Shown: positions 46,379-55,131, counted from the stretch's first letter. The stretch is DNA of 64,000 nucleotides from Streptomyces sp. NRRL F-2664 (GCF_000719345.1 NZ_JOFX01000011.1:62001-126000), one strand, 5' to 3'. A program made the numbers and translations. The notes: generated by a model not told the origin, from the letters alone.

Positions 46379-48778
46379 CTAGAGGGTCCCGGTGAGGGCT
46401 TCCGGACGGATCGGGGTCTTGTTGAGCTCCAGACCGGTCGCCTGCCGGATCGCCGCGAGGACGGCCGGGGTGGACGACAGGGTCGGTGCCTCGCCCAGAC
46501 CGCGGAGGCCGTACGGCGCGTTCGGGTCGGCGAGCTCCAGGACGTCGACCGGGATGGTCGGGGTGTCGAGGATGGTCGGGATCAGGTAGTCCGTGAAGGA
46601 GGGGTTGCGCACCTTCGCGGTCTTCGGGTCCACGATGATCTCCTCCATGACCGCCACGCCGAGGCCCTGGGTGGTACCACCCTGGATCTGGCCGACCACG
46701 GAGAGCATGTTGAGGGCCTTGCCCACGTCCTGGGCGGTCGCGAGCTCGACGACCTTGACCAGGCCGAGCTCGGTGTCCACCTCGACGACCGCGCGGTGCG
46801 CGGCGAAGGTGTACTGGACGTGGCCGTCGCCCTGGCCCGTCTTCAGGTCGAAGGCGACCGTCGGGCGGTGGCGGAACTCGAGTTCGAGGTCGATGGCCTC
46901 GTCCTCCAGGATGTCGGCGATGTCCGCGAGGACCTCGCCGCCGTCGGTGACGACCTTGCCGCCCTCCAGGAGGAGCTCGGCGTGGGCCCAGGCCGGGTGG
47001 TAGGAGCCGTTCTTGCGGCGGCCCATCTCCAGCAGCGCCTCGCGCACGGCCTCACAGGTGTTCTTCACGGCGCCACCGGTCATGTACGTCTGCCGCGAGG
47101 CGGACGTGGAACCGGCGGAGCCGACCTGCGTGTCGGCCGGGTGGATGGTCACCTGCGTGACGCCCAGCTCGGTACGGGCGATCTGCGCGTGGACGGTGAC
47201 ACCGCCCTGGCCGACCTCCGCCATGGCCGTGTGGACCATCGCGACCGGCTCGCCGTTGATGACCTCCAGGCGCACGCGGGCGGTGGAGTAGTCGTCGAAG
47301 CCCTCGGAGAAGCCGACGTTCTTGATGCCGACCGCGTAGCCGACGCCGCGGACGACGCCCTCGCCGTGCGTGGTGTTCGACAGGCCGCCCGGCAGCGCGC
47401 GGACGTCCGCGCCCTCGCCGGCGGTCTCCCACTGGCGCTCCGGCGGCAGCGGGCGGGCCTTGACCCGGCGCAGCAGCTCGGCGACCGGCGCCGGGGAGTC
47501 CACGACCTGGCCGGTGGGCATGATCGTGCCCATCTCCATGGCGTTCAGCTGGCGGAACTCCACCGGGTCCATGCCCAGCTTCGCCGCGAGCTTGTCCATC
47601 TGGGCCTCGTAGGCGAAGCAGGCCTGGACGGCGCCGAAGCCGCGCATCGCGCCGCAGGGCGGGTTGTTCGTGTAGAGCGCGATCGCCTCGATGTCGACGT
47701 TGTCGACGACGTACGGGCCGACGGAGAGCGAGGAGGCGTTGCCGACGACGGCCGGGGAGGCCGAGGCGTAGGCGCCGCCGTCGAGCACGATCCGGCACTT
47801 CATGTGCGTGATCTTGCCGTCCTTGGTGGCGCCGTGCTCGTACCAGAGCTTCGCCGGGTGGCGGTGCACGTGGCCGAAGAAGGACTCGAAGCGGTTGTAG
47901 ACGATCTTGACCGGCTTGTTGGTCGCGAGGGCCAGCAGGCAGGCGTGGATCTGCATCGAGATGTCCTCGCGGCCGCCGAAGGCACCGCCGACGCCGGAAA
48001 GCGTCATGCGGACCTTCTCCTCGGGCAGGCCGAGGACGGGGGCGATCTGCTTGAGGTCCGAGTGCAGCCACTGGGTGGCGACGTAGAGGTCGACACCGCC
48101 GTCCTCGGACGGCACGGCGAGGCCGGACTCCGGGCCGAGGAAGGCCTGGTCCTGCATGCCGAAGGTGTACTCGCCCTCGACGATGACGTCGGCGCGCTTG
48201 CGGGCCTCCTCCACGTCGCCGCGGATGATCGGCTGGCGGTGCACGATGTTCGGGTGCGGGACGTGGCCGGAGTGGTGGTCGTCGCGGCCCGGGTGGATCA
48301 GCGGCGCGTCGGCGGCGAGGGCGGAGGCCTCGTCCGTGACGAGCGGCAGCTCCCGGTAGTCGATCTTGATCTTGGCGGCCGCGCGGCGGGCGGTCTCCGG
48401 GTGGTCCGCGGCCACGAGGGCCACCGGCTCACCGTGGTGGCGTACCCGGCCGTTGGCGAGGACGGGGGTGTCCTGGATCTCCAGGCCGTAGTTCTTCATC
48501 TCGGCCGGCAGGTCGTCGTACGTCAGGACCGAGTAGACGCCCGGCATGGCCAGCGCCTCGGAGATGTCGATGGAGACGATCTCGGCGTGGGCGACGGTGC
48601 TGCGCAGCGTCTGGCCCCACAGCATGTCCTCGTGCCACATGTCCGAGGAGTACGCGAACTCACCGGTCACCTTGAGGGTGCCGTCCGGGCGGAGCGTGGA
48701 CTCGCCGATCCCACCCTTGGTGTGCTTCTGGGTGACGTTCGTCGGCGTACCGGAGGGCACGGTGCGAGTGTTGGCCAT
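46379..48778 (-). CDS. Xanthine/hypoxanthine dehydrogenase, molybdopterin subunit
   Basis: A 799-residue molybdenum hydroxylase large subunit that hydroxylates hypoxanthine or xanthine. It has the aldehyde oxidase/xanthine dehydrogenase a/b hammerhead region (LKVTGEFAYSSDM), FLGPESGLAVPSEDGG, GGAFGGREDI and RGFGAVQACFAYE cofactor loops and the catalytic glutamate in RGLGEAPT near the C-terminus. ATG 48778 follows the 2Fe-2S subunit by two bases. The three subunits form an operon in the order FAD, 2Fe-2S, Mo. Confidence 0.94.
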   Translation of the reverse strand: MANTRTVPSGTPTNVTQKHTKGGIGESTLRPDGTLKVTGEFAYSSDMWHEDMLWGQTLRSTVAHAEIVSIDISEALAMPGVYSVLTYDDLPAEMKNYGLEIQDTPVLANGRVRHHGEPVALVAADHPETARRAAAKIKIDYRELPLVTDEASALAADAPLIHPGRDDHHSGHVPHPNIVHRQPIIRGDVEEARKRADVIVEGEYTFGMQDQAFLGPESGLAVPSEDGGVDLYVATQWLHSDLKQIAPVLGLPEEKVRMTLSGVGGAFGGREDISMQIHACLLALATNKPVKIVYNRFESFFGHVHRHPAKLWYEHGATKDGKITHMKCRIVLDGGAYASASPAVVGNASSLSVGPYVVDNVDIEAIALYTNNPPCGAMRGFGAVQACFAYEAQMDKLAAKLGMDPVEFRQLNAMEMGTIMPTGQVVDSPAPVAELLRRVKARPLPPERQWETAGEGADVRALPGGLSNTTHGEGVVRGVGYAVGIKNVGFSEGFDDYSTARVRLEVINGEPVAMVHTAMAEVGQGGVTVHAQIARTELGVTQVTIHPADTQVGSAGSTSASRQTYMTGGAVKNTCEAVREALLEMGRRKNGSYHPAWAHAELLLEGGKVVTDGGEVLADIADILEDEAIDLELEFRHRPTVAFDLKTGQGDGHVQYTFAAHRAVVEVDTELGLVKVVELATAQDVGKALNMLSVVGQIQGGTTQGLGVAVMEEIIVDPKTAKVRNPSFTDYLIPTILDTPTIPVDVLELADPNAPYGLRGLGEAPTLSSTPAVLAAIRQATGLELNKTPIRPEALTGTL

Positions 48779-48780
48779 GA

Positions 48781-49380
48781 TCAGACAGCCTCTCCCTGAC
48801 GGGCGGCCGCGAGGCGGACCGCGTCGAGGATCTTCTCGTAGCCCGTGCAGCGGCAGAGGTTGCCGGACAGGGCCTCACGGATGTCCTGGTCGGACGGGTC
48901 GGAGTTCTGCTCCAGGAGCGCATCGGCCTGTACGAGCAGGCCCGGGGTGCAGAAACCGCACTGGACCGCGCCGGCGTCGATGAACGCCTGCTGGATGGTG
49001 GAGAGTTCGACGCCCTCACCGGTCTGCGAGTCGGTGCCCCTGGCGGACCACCGCTGCGCCTCGTCCGTGGACACGCCCGCGCCGCTGCCGCACGCGCCGG
49101 TGCCGCAGCCGTGGCCGTGCTCCTCGCGCTGCTTGGCGAAGTCGGCCAGGCCCTCGACGGTCACGACGTCGCGGCCCTCGACCTGGCCGGCGGCCACCAG
49201 ACAGGAACAGACCGGCACGCCGTCGAGGCGGACGGTGCAGGAGCCGCACTCGCCCTGCTCGCACGCGTTCTTCGAGCCGGGCAGACCCAGGCGCTCGCGC
49301 AGCACGTAGAGGAGGGACTCACCCTCCCAGACGTCGTCGGCTTCCTGCGGACGACCGTTGACGGTGAAATTGACGCGCAT
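48781..49380 (-). CDS. Xanthine dehydrogenase 2Fe-2S subunit with Cys/Gly-rich insertion
   Basis: A 199-residue iron-sulfur subunit. The plant-type cluster uses Cys40, 45, 48 and 60 (CEQGECGSC...C); the helical C-terminal cluster uses Cys141, 144, 176 and 178 (CGFC...CRC). Between them, at about 84-125, is an extra segment with HGHGCGTGACGSGAG (Cys92 and Cys97) not needed by standard members of ~160 residues. Electrons pass from the Mo subunit through these clusters to FAD. The gene is two bases before the large subunit and two after the FAD subunit. Confidence 0.93.
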   Translation of the reverse strand: MRVNFTVNGRPQEADDVWEGESLLYVLRERLGLPGSKNACEQGECGSCTVRLDGVPVCSCLVAAGQVEGRDVVTVEGLADFAKQREEHGHGCGTGACGSGAGVSTDEAQRWSARGTDSQTGEGVELSTIQQAFIDAGAVQCGFCTPGLLVQADALLEQNSDPSDQDIREALSGNLCRCTGYEKILDAVRLAAARQGEAV

Positions 49381-49382
49381 GC

Positions 49383-50276
49383 TTACGCAGCCCCTTCAAG
49401 CGAGCGGCCGTTCGTGCCGCGGTACTGCTCCCAGGTCCAGACGAGCTGGCGGCGAGCGAGGATGCCGACCGCGTGACGGCGGTACTTCGCCGTGCCACGG
49501 ACGTCGTCGATCGGGTTGCAGGCGGCGGAGGCGAGCTCACCGAACTGCTTGGCGATCGACGGGGTGATGACCTTCCCGTTGTCCCAGAAGCCGCCCTCTT
49601 CGAGCGCGGCGTTCAGGAACTCCTCGGCGGCCTTGGCCCGGACCGGGGTCGGGGCGGCCGAACCGATGCCCGTACGCACGGTGCGGGTGTCGGGGTGGAG
49701 GGCCAGGCCGAAGCCGCACACCGCGATGACCATCGCGTTGCGCGTGCCGACCTTCGAGTACTGCTGGGGGCCCGTGGCGTTCTTGATGTGGACCGACTTG
49801 ATGAGCTCGTCGGCGGCCAGCGCGTTGCGCTTGACGCCCGTGTAGAACTCGTCGATCGGGATCATGCGCGAGCCGCGTACGGACTCGACCTCGACCTCGC
49901 AGCCGGCGGCCAGCAGGGCGGGGTGGGAGTCACCGGCGGGCGAGGCGCAACCGAGGTTGCCGCCGACACCGCCGCGGTTGCGGATCTGCGGGGACGCGAC
50001 CGTGTGCGAGGCGAGCGCGAGACCCGGCAACGTGGTGCGCAGGTTCTCCATGATCTGGGCGTACGGGACGGAGGCGCCGAGCTTGGTGACCTCCTCGCCT
50101 ACCTCCCACTCCCGCAGCAGCTCGATGCGGTTGAGGTCAAGGAGGTACTCCGGACGGCGGTGGTCGAAGTTGATCTCGACCATGATGTCGGTGCCACCCG
50201 CAATCGGCACAGCTGTGGGGAACTCGGCCTTAGCGGCGAGCGCCTCCTCCCAGCTGGCGGGGCGAAGGAAGTCCAT
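49383..50276 (-). CDS. Xanthine dehydrogenase FAD subunit
   Basis: A 297-residue FAD-binding subunit of the molybdenum hydroxylase. FAD loops PIAGGTDIMVEI and IRNRGGVGGNLGCASPAGD are clear, and the C-terminal CO-dehydrogenase flavoprotein domain follows (GAAAPTPVRAKAAE-type: GSAAPTPVRAKAAEEFL). First gene of the leftward operon; 254 bp separates it from divergent pucR-like regulator, the likely control region. Confidence 0.93.
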   Translation of the reverse strand: MDFLRPASWEEALAAKAEFPTAVPIAGGTDIMVEINFDHRRPEYLLDLNRIELLREWEVGEEVTKLGASVPYAQIMENLRTTLPGLALASHTVASPQIRNRGGVGGNLGCASPAGDSHPALLAAGCEVEVESVRGSRMIPIDEFYTGVKRNALAADELIKSVHIKNATGPQQYSKVGTRNAMVIAVCGFGLALHPDTRTVRTGIGSAAPTPVRAKAAEEFLNAALEEGGFWDNGKVITPSIAKQFGELASAACNPIDDVRGTAKYRRHAVGILARRQLVWTWEQYRGTNGRSLEGAA

Positions 50277-50466
50277 GTGCGGCTCTCTTCTTCTTCATCG
50301 TGTCGTTCACTTCAAGCCAGGAGGCCAAAGGGCCCTCGACTGGTCGTTCACGTGCTGTTAACGCGGTGTGGACTCAGTACACAAGCCGCCCGTCCCCCGG
50401 GTGCAGTCACCGAAACCATGAAGGAGTTGGCTGACGGCCTCCCTCGTCTTGTAGATTCGTATGAAA

Positions 50467-50487
50467 GGCAGGATGCGACGACCTGCC
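50467..50487. promoter_or_regulatory. Inverted repeat in the xdh/PucR intergenic region
   Basis: GGCAGG (50467-50472) and CCTGCC (50482-50487) face each other across nine bases, 44 bp before the PucR-like start and 190 bp before the FAD subunit start. A candidate operator by location only; no consensus is known to me for this regulator. Confidence 0.3.
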
Positions 50488-50530
50488 CGATTTCCAACGG
50501 CAACATTCGAGACAGATCGGCGGCGACATC

Positions 50531-52210
50531 ATGCGGCTGCGCGCACTGCTGGAGACCGAGGTGCTGGGGCTGCGGCTGCTCGGCGGCGAGGACGAACTCG
50601 ACCGGACGGTCCGCGGGGTCATGACGACCGACCTGCGCGATCCCAGCCGGTACCTGTCCGGGGGCGAGCTGGTCCTCACCGGCCTGGCCTGGCGGCGAGA
50701 TTCGGCCGACTCCGAGCCATTCGTACGAATCCTCGCGAGCGCCGGCGTCGCCGGGCTCGCCGCCGGCGAGGCGGAGCTGGGCGACATCCCCGACGATCTC
50801 GTCTCCGCCTGTGTCCGCAACCGGCTGCCGCTGTTCGCAGTGAACGAGGACGTTGCATTCGCCACGATCACCGAGTACGTCGTCCGGCAGGTCTCGGGCG
50901 AGCGCGCCGGGGACCTGGCGGCCGTCGTGGACCGGCACCGCCGCCTGATGACATCGGGCCCGGCGGGGGGCGGCCCCGACGTGGTGCTGGATCTCCTCAC
51001 CACCGACCTCGACCTCCGGGCGTGGGTGCTGTCCCCCACCGGCCGGCAGATCGCCGGGGCGGGTGAGCCGCTGGCGCCGGGCATCTGTGCGGCGCTGGCG
51101 GGCGAGCACCTCGCGGCGGTCCGGACGGGCCGCAGAGGACCGCACCGGATCTCCATCCAGGGTATTACCTACTCGCTCTTCCCGATCAGGGGACACGGCC
51201 GCGGCGCGGCCGGTCCGGCCGTGCGGGACGTACGCGAGACCGTGCTGTCCGACTGGCTGCTGGCCGTCGAGGCGGACGCCGGGGACTGGCCGGCCGAGCG
51301 CCTCGACCTGCTCCAGGGCGTGACCCAGCTGATCGCCGTGGAGCGCGACCGGCGCGATGCCGCCCGCACCGTGCGCCGCCGCCTCGCGCAGGAGGTCCTG
51401 GAGCTGGTGCAGACGGGGGCCGCGCCCGCCGAGATCGCCGCCCGCCTGCGGGTGGCCGCCCCGGTGCTGCTGCCCGGCCTGGGCGCCGCCCCGCACTGGC
51501 AGGTCGTCGTGGCGCGGGTGGACTGGGAGAACGGGGAGATCCCCGGCGGGCCGGTGGCCCAGTCACTGCTGGAGGAGATCCTCGTCGACCCGTCGGTCTC
51601 GGGCCCGGAGCCGTCCGACCGGATCGCGGTGGCCCACACGGGTGACGAAGCCATCGCGCTGGTCCCGCTGCCCTCGCTCCCGGGGGACGCCGGGGAGGAC
51701 AAGGGCCCGGACTCGGCCCTGCACGCCGACGAACTGCTCGCCGTGGTACGGGAGCCCCTGGCGGCCGGCCTCGCCGACGACGGCCGGCTCACGCTGGGCG
51801 TCAGCGCGGCCGTGCACTCCGCCGAGGGGCTGCGCGGGGCGCTGGAGGAGGCACGGCACGCCCGCCGGGTCGCGGCGGCCCGCCCGGGCCGGGTCTGCGC
51901 GGCCGGCCACCACGAGCTGGCCTCGCACGTGCTGCTGCTGCCCTTCGTCCCCGACGACGTGCGCCGCGCCTTCACCGCCCGGCTGCTCGACCCGCTGCGG
52001 GACTACGACCGCCGCCACCGGGCCGAGCTCATCCCGACCCTGGAGGCCTTCCTCGACTGCGACGGCTCTTGGACCCGCTGCGCCACCCGGTTGCACCTGC
52101 ACGTCAACACGCTGCGTTACCGGGTCGGGCGAATCGAGCAGTTGACGGCGCGGGACCTGTCCCGGCTGGAGGACAAGCTCGACTTCTTCCTCGCACTGCG
52201 CATGAGCTGA
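50531..52210 (+). CDS. PucR-family transcriptional regulator
   Basis: A 559-residue activator-type regulator. The N-terminal PucR domain (1-125, MRLRALLETEVLGLRLLGGEDELDRTVRGV) is followed by a GGDEF-like CdaR middle domain (about 300-440, RLTLGVSAAVHSAEGLRGALEEARHA). A C-terminal helix-turn-helix (about 495-555, TRCATRLHLHVNTLRYRVGRIEQL) completes it. PucR of Bacillus controls purine catabolism; divergent placement beside xanthine dehydrogenase and the purine permease makes the same role here very likely. Ligand unknown (allantoin-type compounds in Bacillus). Confidence 0.93.
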   Translation: MRLRALLETEVLGLRLLGGEDELDRTVRGVMTTDLRDPSRYLSGGELVLTGLAWRRDSADSEPFVRILASAGVAGLAAGEAELGDIPDDLVSACVRNRLPLFAVNEDVAFATITEYVVRQVSGERAGDLAAVVDRHRRLMTSGPAGGGPDVVLDLLTTDLDLRAWVLSPTGRQIAGAGEPLAPGICAALAGEHLAAVRTGRRGPHRISIQGITYSLFPIRGHGRGAAGPAVRDVRETVLSDWLLAVEADAGDWPAERLDLLQGVTQLIAVERDRRDAARTVRRRLAQEVLELVQTGAAPAEIAARLRVAAPVLLPGLGAAPHWQVVVARVDWENGEIPGGPVAQSLLEEILVDPSVSGPEPSDRIAVAHTGDEAIALVPLPSLPGDAGEDKGPDSALHADELLAVVREPLAAGLADDGRLTLGVSAAVHSAEGLRGALEEARHARRVAAARPGRVCAAGHHELASHVLLLPFVPDDVRRAFTARLLDPLRDYDRRHRAELIPTLEAFLDCDGSWTRCATRLHLHVNTLRYRVGRIEQLTARDLSRLEDKLDFFLALRMS

Positions 52211-52270
52211 GGAGATCACCCCCGCCACCGGCCGCGGGTCGACCGGTGCGGCTGATGATCCGTCCGGACT

Positions 52271-52288
52271 TTGTGAAAGAGTTCACCC
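52271..52288. promoter_or_regulatory. Rex-like inverted repeat upstream of the TPR gene
   Basis: TTGTGAAAGAGTTCACCC has the inverted repeat GTGAA-N4-TTCAC and matches 13 of 16 positions of the Streptomyces Rex operator TGTGAACGCGTTCACA. It is 88 bp before the TPR-like start. A redox-responsive site is possible; the last base pair of the palindrome is lost. Confidence 0.4.
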
Positions 52289-52375
52289 GACCCCTTGGCC
52301 GGAGCCGCCGATCCGTGCTCTCATTTCGCCCCAGGGCTCAACCATGTGCTGCTTGATTGCTTCGGGGAGGGCAAT

Positions 52376-53173
52376 GTGGCGGATACCGCCATGTCGGGTG
52401 CCGGGTCCACCGGGGGAGACGATCCCCTCCAGCGGGCGATATGGCGGCTGCGCTCGCGCGGCTGTTGGACCGACGCGGCAGCACTGCTGACGCCTCACGT
52501 CGGCAGGGCCGGCCAGGCCGCCGCCGCCGTGCAGCGGACCGCGCTGCTGGTCGAGCGGTGCCTGTTCACGGGCCAGGGCTGGTCCGAGGCGGAGGACGCG
52601 CTGCGGGTCGCCGAGGCGGTCGCGCAGGACGACGACGACCGGGGTGCGGCGGCGTGCGAGCGGGGCCAGCTGGCCTACGCCGCCACCGTGCTCGGCGTAC
52701 GCGACCGGGCCGACGAGGCCCGCTCCGCGCTGGGACGGGCCGCGGCCCTGCTGTCGCCCGGTTCCCGGACCCGTCCGCTGCTGGACTTCCGCCGCGGCCT
52801 GGTCGCCGAGCACCTGGCGGACGCCCCGCAGTCGGCGCGGCCGGCGTACCACCGCGCCCACGCGGGGGCGGAGGCGCACGGCGACACCCTGCTGCTGTCG
52901 TTCACATTCCGGCACCTGGCCGCGCTGGCCCTGCGGGACGGCGAGGTGGCCGAGGCCCGCAAGGGCTTCGCGGAGTCGCTGCGGATCCGGGAGGACCTGG
53001 GCTTCCTGATCGGCACGGCCCCGGCACTGGCGGCCCTGGCCGAGGCCGAGCCGGAACCGGAGGCGACCCGCCTGCGCGCCGAGGCCCGCCGCCTGTTCCA
53101 CCTCTTGGGCGGCATCCCGACCTGGCTGGCGGACCAACTCCACCCCACCCCGGCCCCCACCCCAGCGGCGTAA
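52376..53173 (+). CDS. TPR-like helical repeat protein
   Basis: A 265-residue Ala/Arg-rich protein made of helical hairpins such as RTALLVERCLFTGQGWSEAEDALR, ADEARSALGRAAALL and HLAALALRDGEVAEARKGFAESLRIRE, spaced as tetratricopeptide repeats. The GTG at 52376 has GGGGAGG 6 bases upstream and is preferred to earlier in-frame starts. Soluble; probably a protein-interaction module, possibly truncated from a larger regulator family. No partner gene is evident. Confidence 0.7.
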   Translation: MADTAMSGAGSTGGDDPLQRAIWRLRSRGCWTDAAALLTPHVGRAGQAAAAVQRTALLVERCLFTGQGWSEAEDALRVAEAVAQDDDDRGAAACERGQLAYAATVLGVRDRADEARSALGRAAALLSPGSRTRPLLDFRRGLVAEHLADAPQSARPAYHRAHAGAEAHGDTLLLSFTFRHLAALALRDGEVAEARKGFAESLRIREDLGFLIGTAPALAALAEAEPEPEATRLRAEARRLFHLLGGIPTWLADQLHPTPAPTPAA

Positions 53174-53198
53174 CACGCCCCCCGCACCACGAACCCGG

Positions 53199-53274
53199 CC
53201 CCGCGGGCCCACTCCATCCCCGCGGGCCCAACCCAGCCCCACGGGCCCAACCCAGCCCAGCTGGCCCAACCCAG
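53199..53274 (+). repeat. Tandem 19-bp minisatellite, four units
   Basis: Four units of exactly 19 bp (starts 53199, 53218, 53237, 53256) with consensus near CCCCACGGGCCCAACCCAG. The last unit overlaps the start of dispersed-element copy 3 through CCAGCCCC. The 286-bp gap 53174-53459 holds this array, two element copies and nothing else recognisable. Confidence 0.85.
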
Positions 53275-53316
53275 CCCCGCCGGCGTTTGAGGCGCGGGGT
53301 CCGGGGCGGAGCCCCG
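53271..53316 (+). repeat. Dispersed double-hairpin element, copy 3
   Basis: CCAGCCCCGCCGGCGTTTGA followed by GGCGCGGGG and the hairpin CGGGGCGGAGCCCCG. Same element as at 30175, with the second hairpin shorter by one pair. Confidence 0.85.
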
Positions 53317-53362
53317 AGGCTCGAACCCGAACCGGACAACCCGGCCCGGCCCGGCCTCAACA

Positions 53363-53407
53363 CAGCCCCGCCGGCGCTTGAGGCGCGGGGTCCGGGGCGG
53401 AGCCCCG
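53363..53407 (+). repeat. Dispersed double-hairpin element, copy 4
   Basis: CAGCCCCGCCGGCGCTTGAG with the same following hairpins as copy 3; one T-to-C change in the loop. 46 bp downstream of copy 3, same orientation. Confidence 0.85.
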
Positions 53408-53459
53408 ACCGCCCGCGAGGACCGGGCCCGGGCGGAGCCCGGCCGGAGCCGCCCCCGGG

Positions 53460-54119
53460 TCAGGAGCCGGCGAAATGCTCGCGGACCAACGCCTCGACCA
53501 CCGGCAGATCCCGCGCAACCAGCGCCTCAAGCAGCGCCGCATGCTCAGCGGCATCGGCCACGAGATCGGCCCGCCGAACCCGCGGAGCACCCGGCAGGGG
53601 CCACTGCGCCCGCCGATGCAACTCCTCCGCCACCTGCACCAGCTGCTCGTTGCCGCCCAGCCGCAGCACCGCACGGTGGAAGGCCCGGTCCGCCTCCGCG
53701 TACCCGGCGAGGTCGCCCGCCGCGGCCGCCGCGGCCGTGGCCGCGGCCGCCGGCCGCAGCGCCTGCCACTCGCCCTCCGGCACGGTTCGGGCCAGCCGCA
53801 GCATCACGGGGACCTCCAGCAGCGCCCGGACCTCCGCCAGCTCGGCGAGCTCCCGCGCGGTGCGCGTGAGGACCCGGAAGCCGCGGTTCGGCAGGCACTC
53901 GACGGCTCCCTCGACGGCCAGCTGCTGCATCGCCTCCCGCACCGGGGTCGCGGACACCCCGAAGCGCTCTCCGAGCGCCGGGCCGGAGTAGATCTCCCCC
54001 GGCACGAGCTCGCCGTCGACGAGGGCCGCGCGCAGCGCGTCGAGGACCTGACCGCGCACCGAATGGCGCAATACCTTGCGCTTCTGTGCCGGGACCCGGG
54101 CGTGGGCCGGTTCGTGCAC
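53460..54119 (-). CDS. GntR-family regulator with FCD domain
   Basis: A 219-residue repressor-type protein. N-terminal winged helix (about 18-82, VRGQVLDALRAALVDGELVPGE, GVSATPVREAMQQLAVEGAVE) and a C-terminal all-helical FCD domain with RALLEVPVMLRLA, AEADRAFHRAVLRLGGNEQL and EHAALLEALVARD, where Asp and His residues usually bind a metal and small carboxylate ligand. It is divergent from the FhuF-like gene, 129 bp apart. Ligand and targets unknown. Confidence 0.92.
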   Translation of the reverse strand: MHEPAHARVPAQKRKVLRHSVRGQVLDALRAALVDGELVPGEIYSGPALGERFGVSATPVREAMQQLAVEGAVECLPNRGFRVLTRTARELAELAEVRALLEVPVMLRLARTVPEGEWQALRPAAAATAAAAAAGDLAGYAEADRAFHRAVLRLGGNEQLVQVAEELHRRAQWPLPGAPRVRRADLVADAAEHAALLEALVARDLPVVEALVREHFAGS

Positions 54120-54204
54120 TCGGTCCTCCTCCGGGTCTCGACCTGCCCCGAGAATAGGTGACGCGCCCCGCCGCAGGTGGATGCGGACCCCGCAGAGTCA
54201 GATA

Positions 54205-54219
54205 AGGTAAGGCTTACCT
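54205..54219. promoter_or_regulatory. Iron box (DmdR/IdeR-type operator)
   Basis: A perfect palindrome AGGTAAG-G-CTTACCT within TAAGGTAAGGCTTACCTGTTA (54203-54223). This closely matches the DtxR/IdeR/DmdR consensus TTAGGTTAGGCTAACCTAA. It ends 29 bp before the FhuF-like start, so iron-loaded DmdR should repress that gene. Confidence 0.85.
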
Positions 54220-54248
54220 GTTAACGATCGTGTGATCGGTGGACCGCC

Positions 54249-55109
54249 ATGACCGCCACGGCCCTCCCGGCTGTCGCCCCCGCCCCGCCCGGCTCTGCGG
54301 TGGCGGACGCGTACGCCCGGCTGGCCGACGTCTACGCCGGCCTGCGGGTCGTCGAGCGGGCCGCGCACGAGCCCTCCCCTCGCGGTGCGGGGTGGGTCGG
54401 TGCCGACGAGCTGGCGGCCGGCGGACCGGCCCTGGACGCCTTCCTCGCCTGGGACGACGCCCAGGTCCGCAGGGACTACGGCACCCCGGCCCGGCCCGAT
54501 GTGGTCGCGGGCTTCGGGCTGCACCGGTACGCGTGGCCCGCCTGCCTGCTGATCACCCTCCCCTGGTTCCTCCACCGGAGGGTCCCCCGGCTCCCGGTCT
54601 CCGAGGTCGCATTCCACCGGACCCTCGGCCGGATGGCGGTGCACGTGGAAGGCTTCGCCTGCCTCCCGGACGATCCCGCTGCCGCCCTCCCCGGGGCGCG
54701 GGTCGTCCCCGACGAGGAGGCGCTGCGCGCCGAGGTGCGGGCGGCGGTGGCCCAGCACCTCGAACCCGTGCTGGAGGGCTTCCGCCCCCGTGTGCGGCGC
54801 GGACGCCGCGCCCTGTGGGGCATGGCGACCGACGAGGTCGTCGAAAGCCTCTGGTACGTCGGCCACCTGTTCGGCGAGGAACGGCGGACGATGGCCGAAC
54901 TGGAGCTCCTGCTCCCCGGCTCGACGGCCCCGTACACCGGCGGCGCGGGCTTCCGCACGCTCCACGGCCCGGACGGGCAGGAGCTGCCCACCCGGGACCG
55001 GGCCTCCTGCTGCTTCTTCTACACGATCCGGCCGGAGGACACCTGCGTCACCTGCCCCCGCACCTGCGACACCGACCGCATCACCCGCCTCACGGCCGAG
55101 GCCGCCTGA
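54249..55109 (+). CDS. FhuF-type ferric-siderophore reductase
   Basis: A 286-residue protein. The C-terminal CCFFYTIRPEDTCVTCPRTC carries the FhuF-type cysteines (CC-x10-C-x2-C), which hold an unusual 2Fe-2S cluster; the rest is the helical FhuF-like domain (WPACLLITLPWFL). Such proteins reduce ferric siderophores in the cytoplasm to release iron. The iron box in its promoter fits. No siderophore genes are in the window. Confidence 0.9.
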   Translation: MTATALPAVAPAPPGSAVADAYARLADVYAGLRVVERAAHEPSPRGAGWVGADELAAGGPALDAFLAWDDAQVRRDYGTPARPDVVAGFGLHRYAWPACLLITLPWFLHRRVPRLPVSEVAFHRTLGRMAVHVEGFACLPDDPAAALPGARVVPDEEALRAEVRAAVAQHLEPVLEGFRPRVRRGRRALWGMATDEVVESLWYVGHLFGEERRTMAELELLLPGSTAPYTGGAGFRTLHGPDGQELPTRDRASCCFFYTIRPEDTCVTCPRTCDTDRITRLTAEAA

Positions 55110-55131
55110 CCCACCCGTGGAGGCGGCCCGC

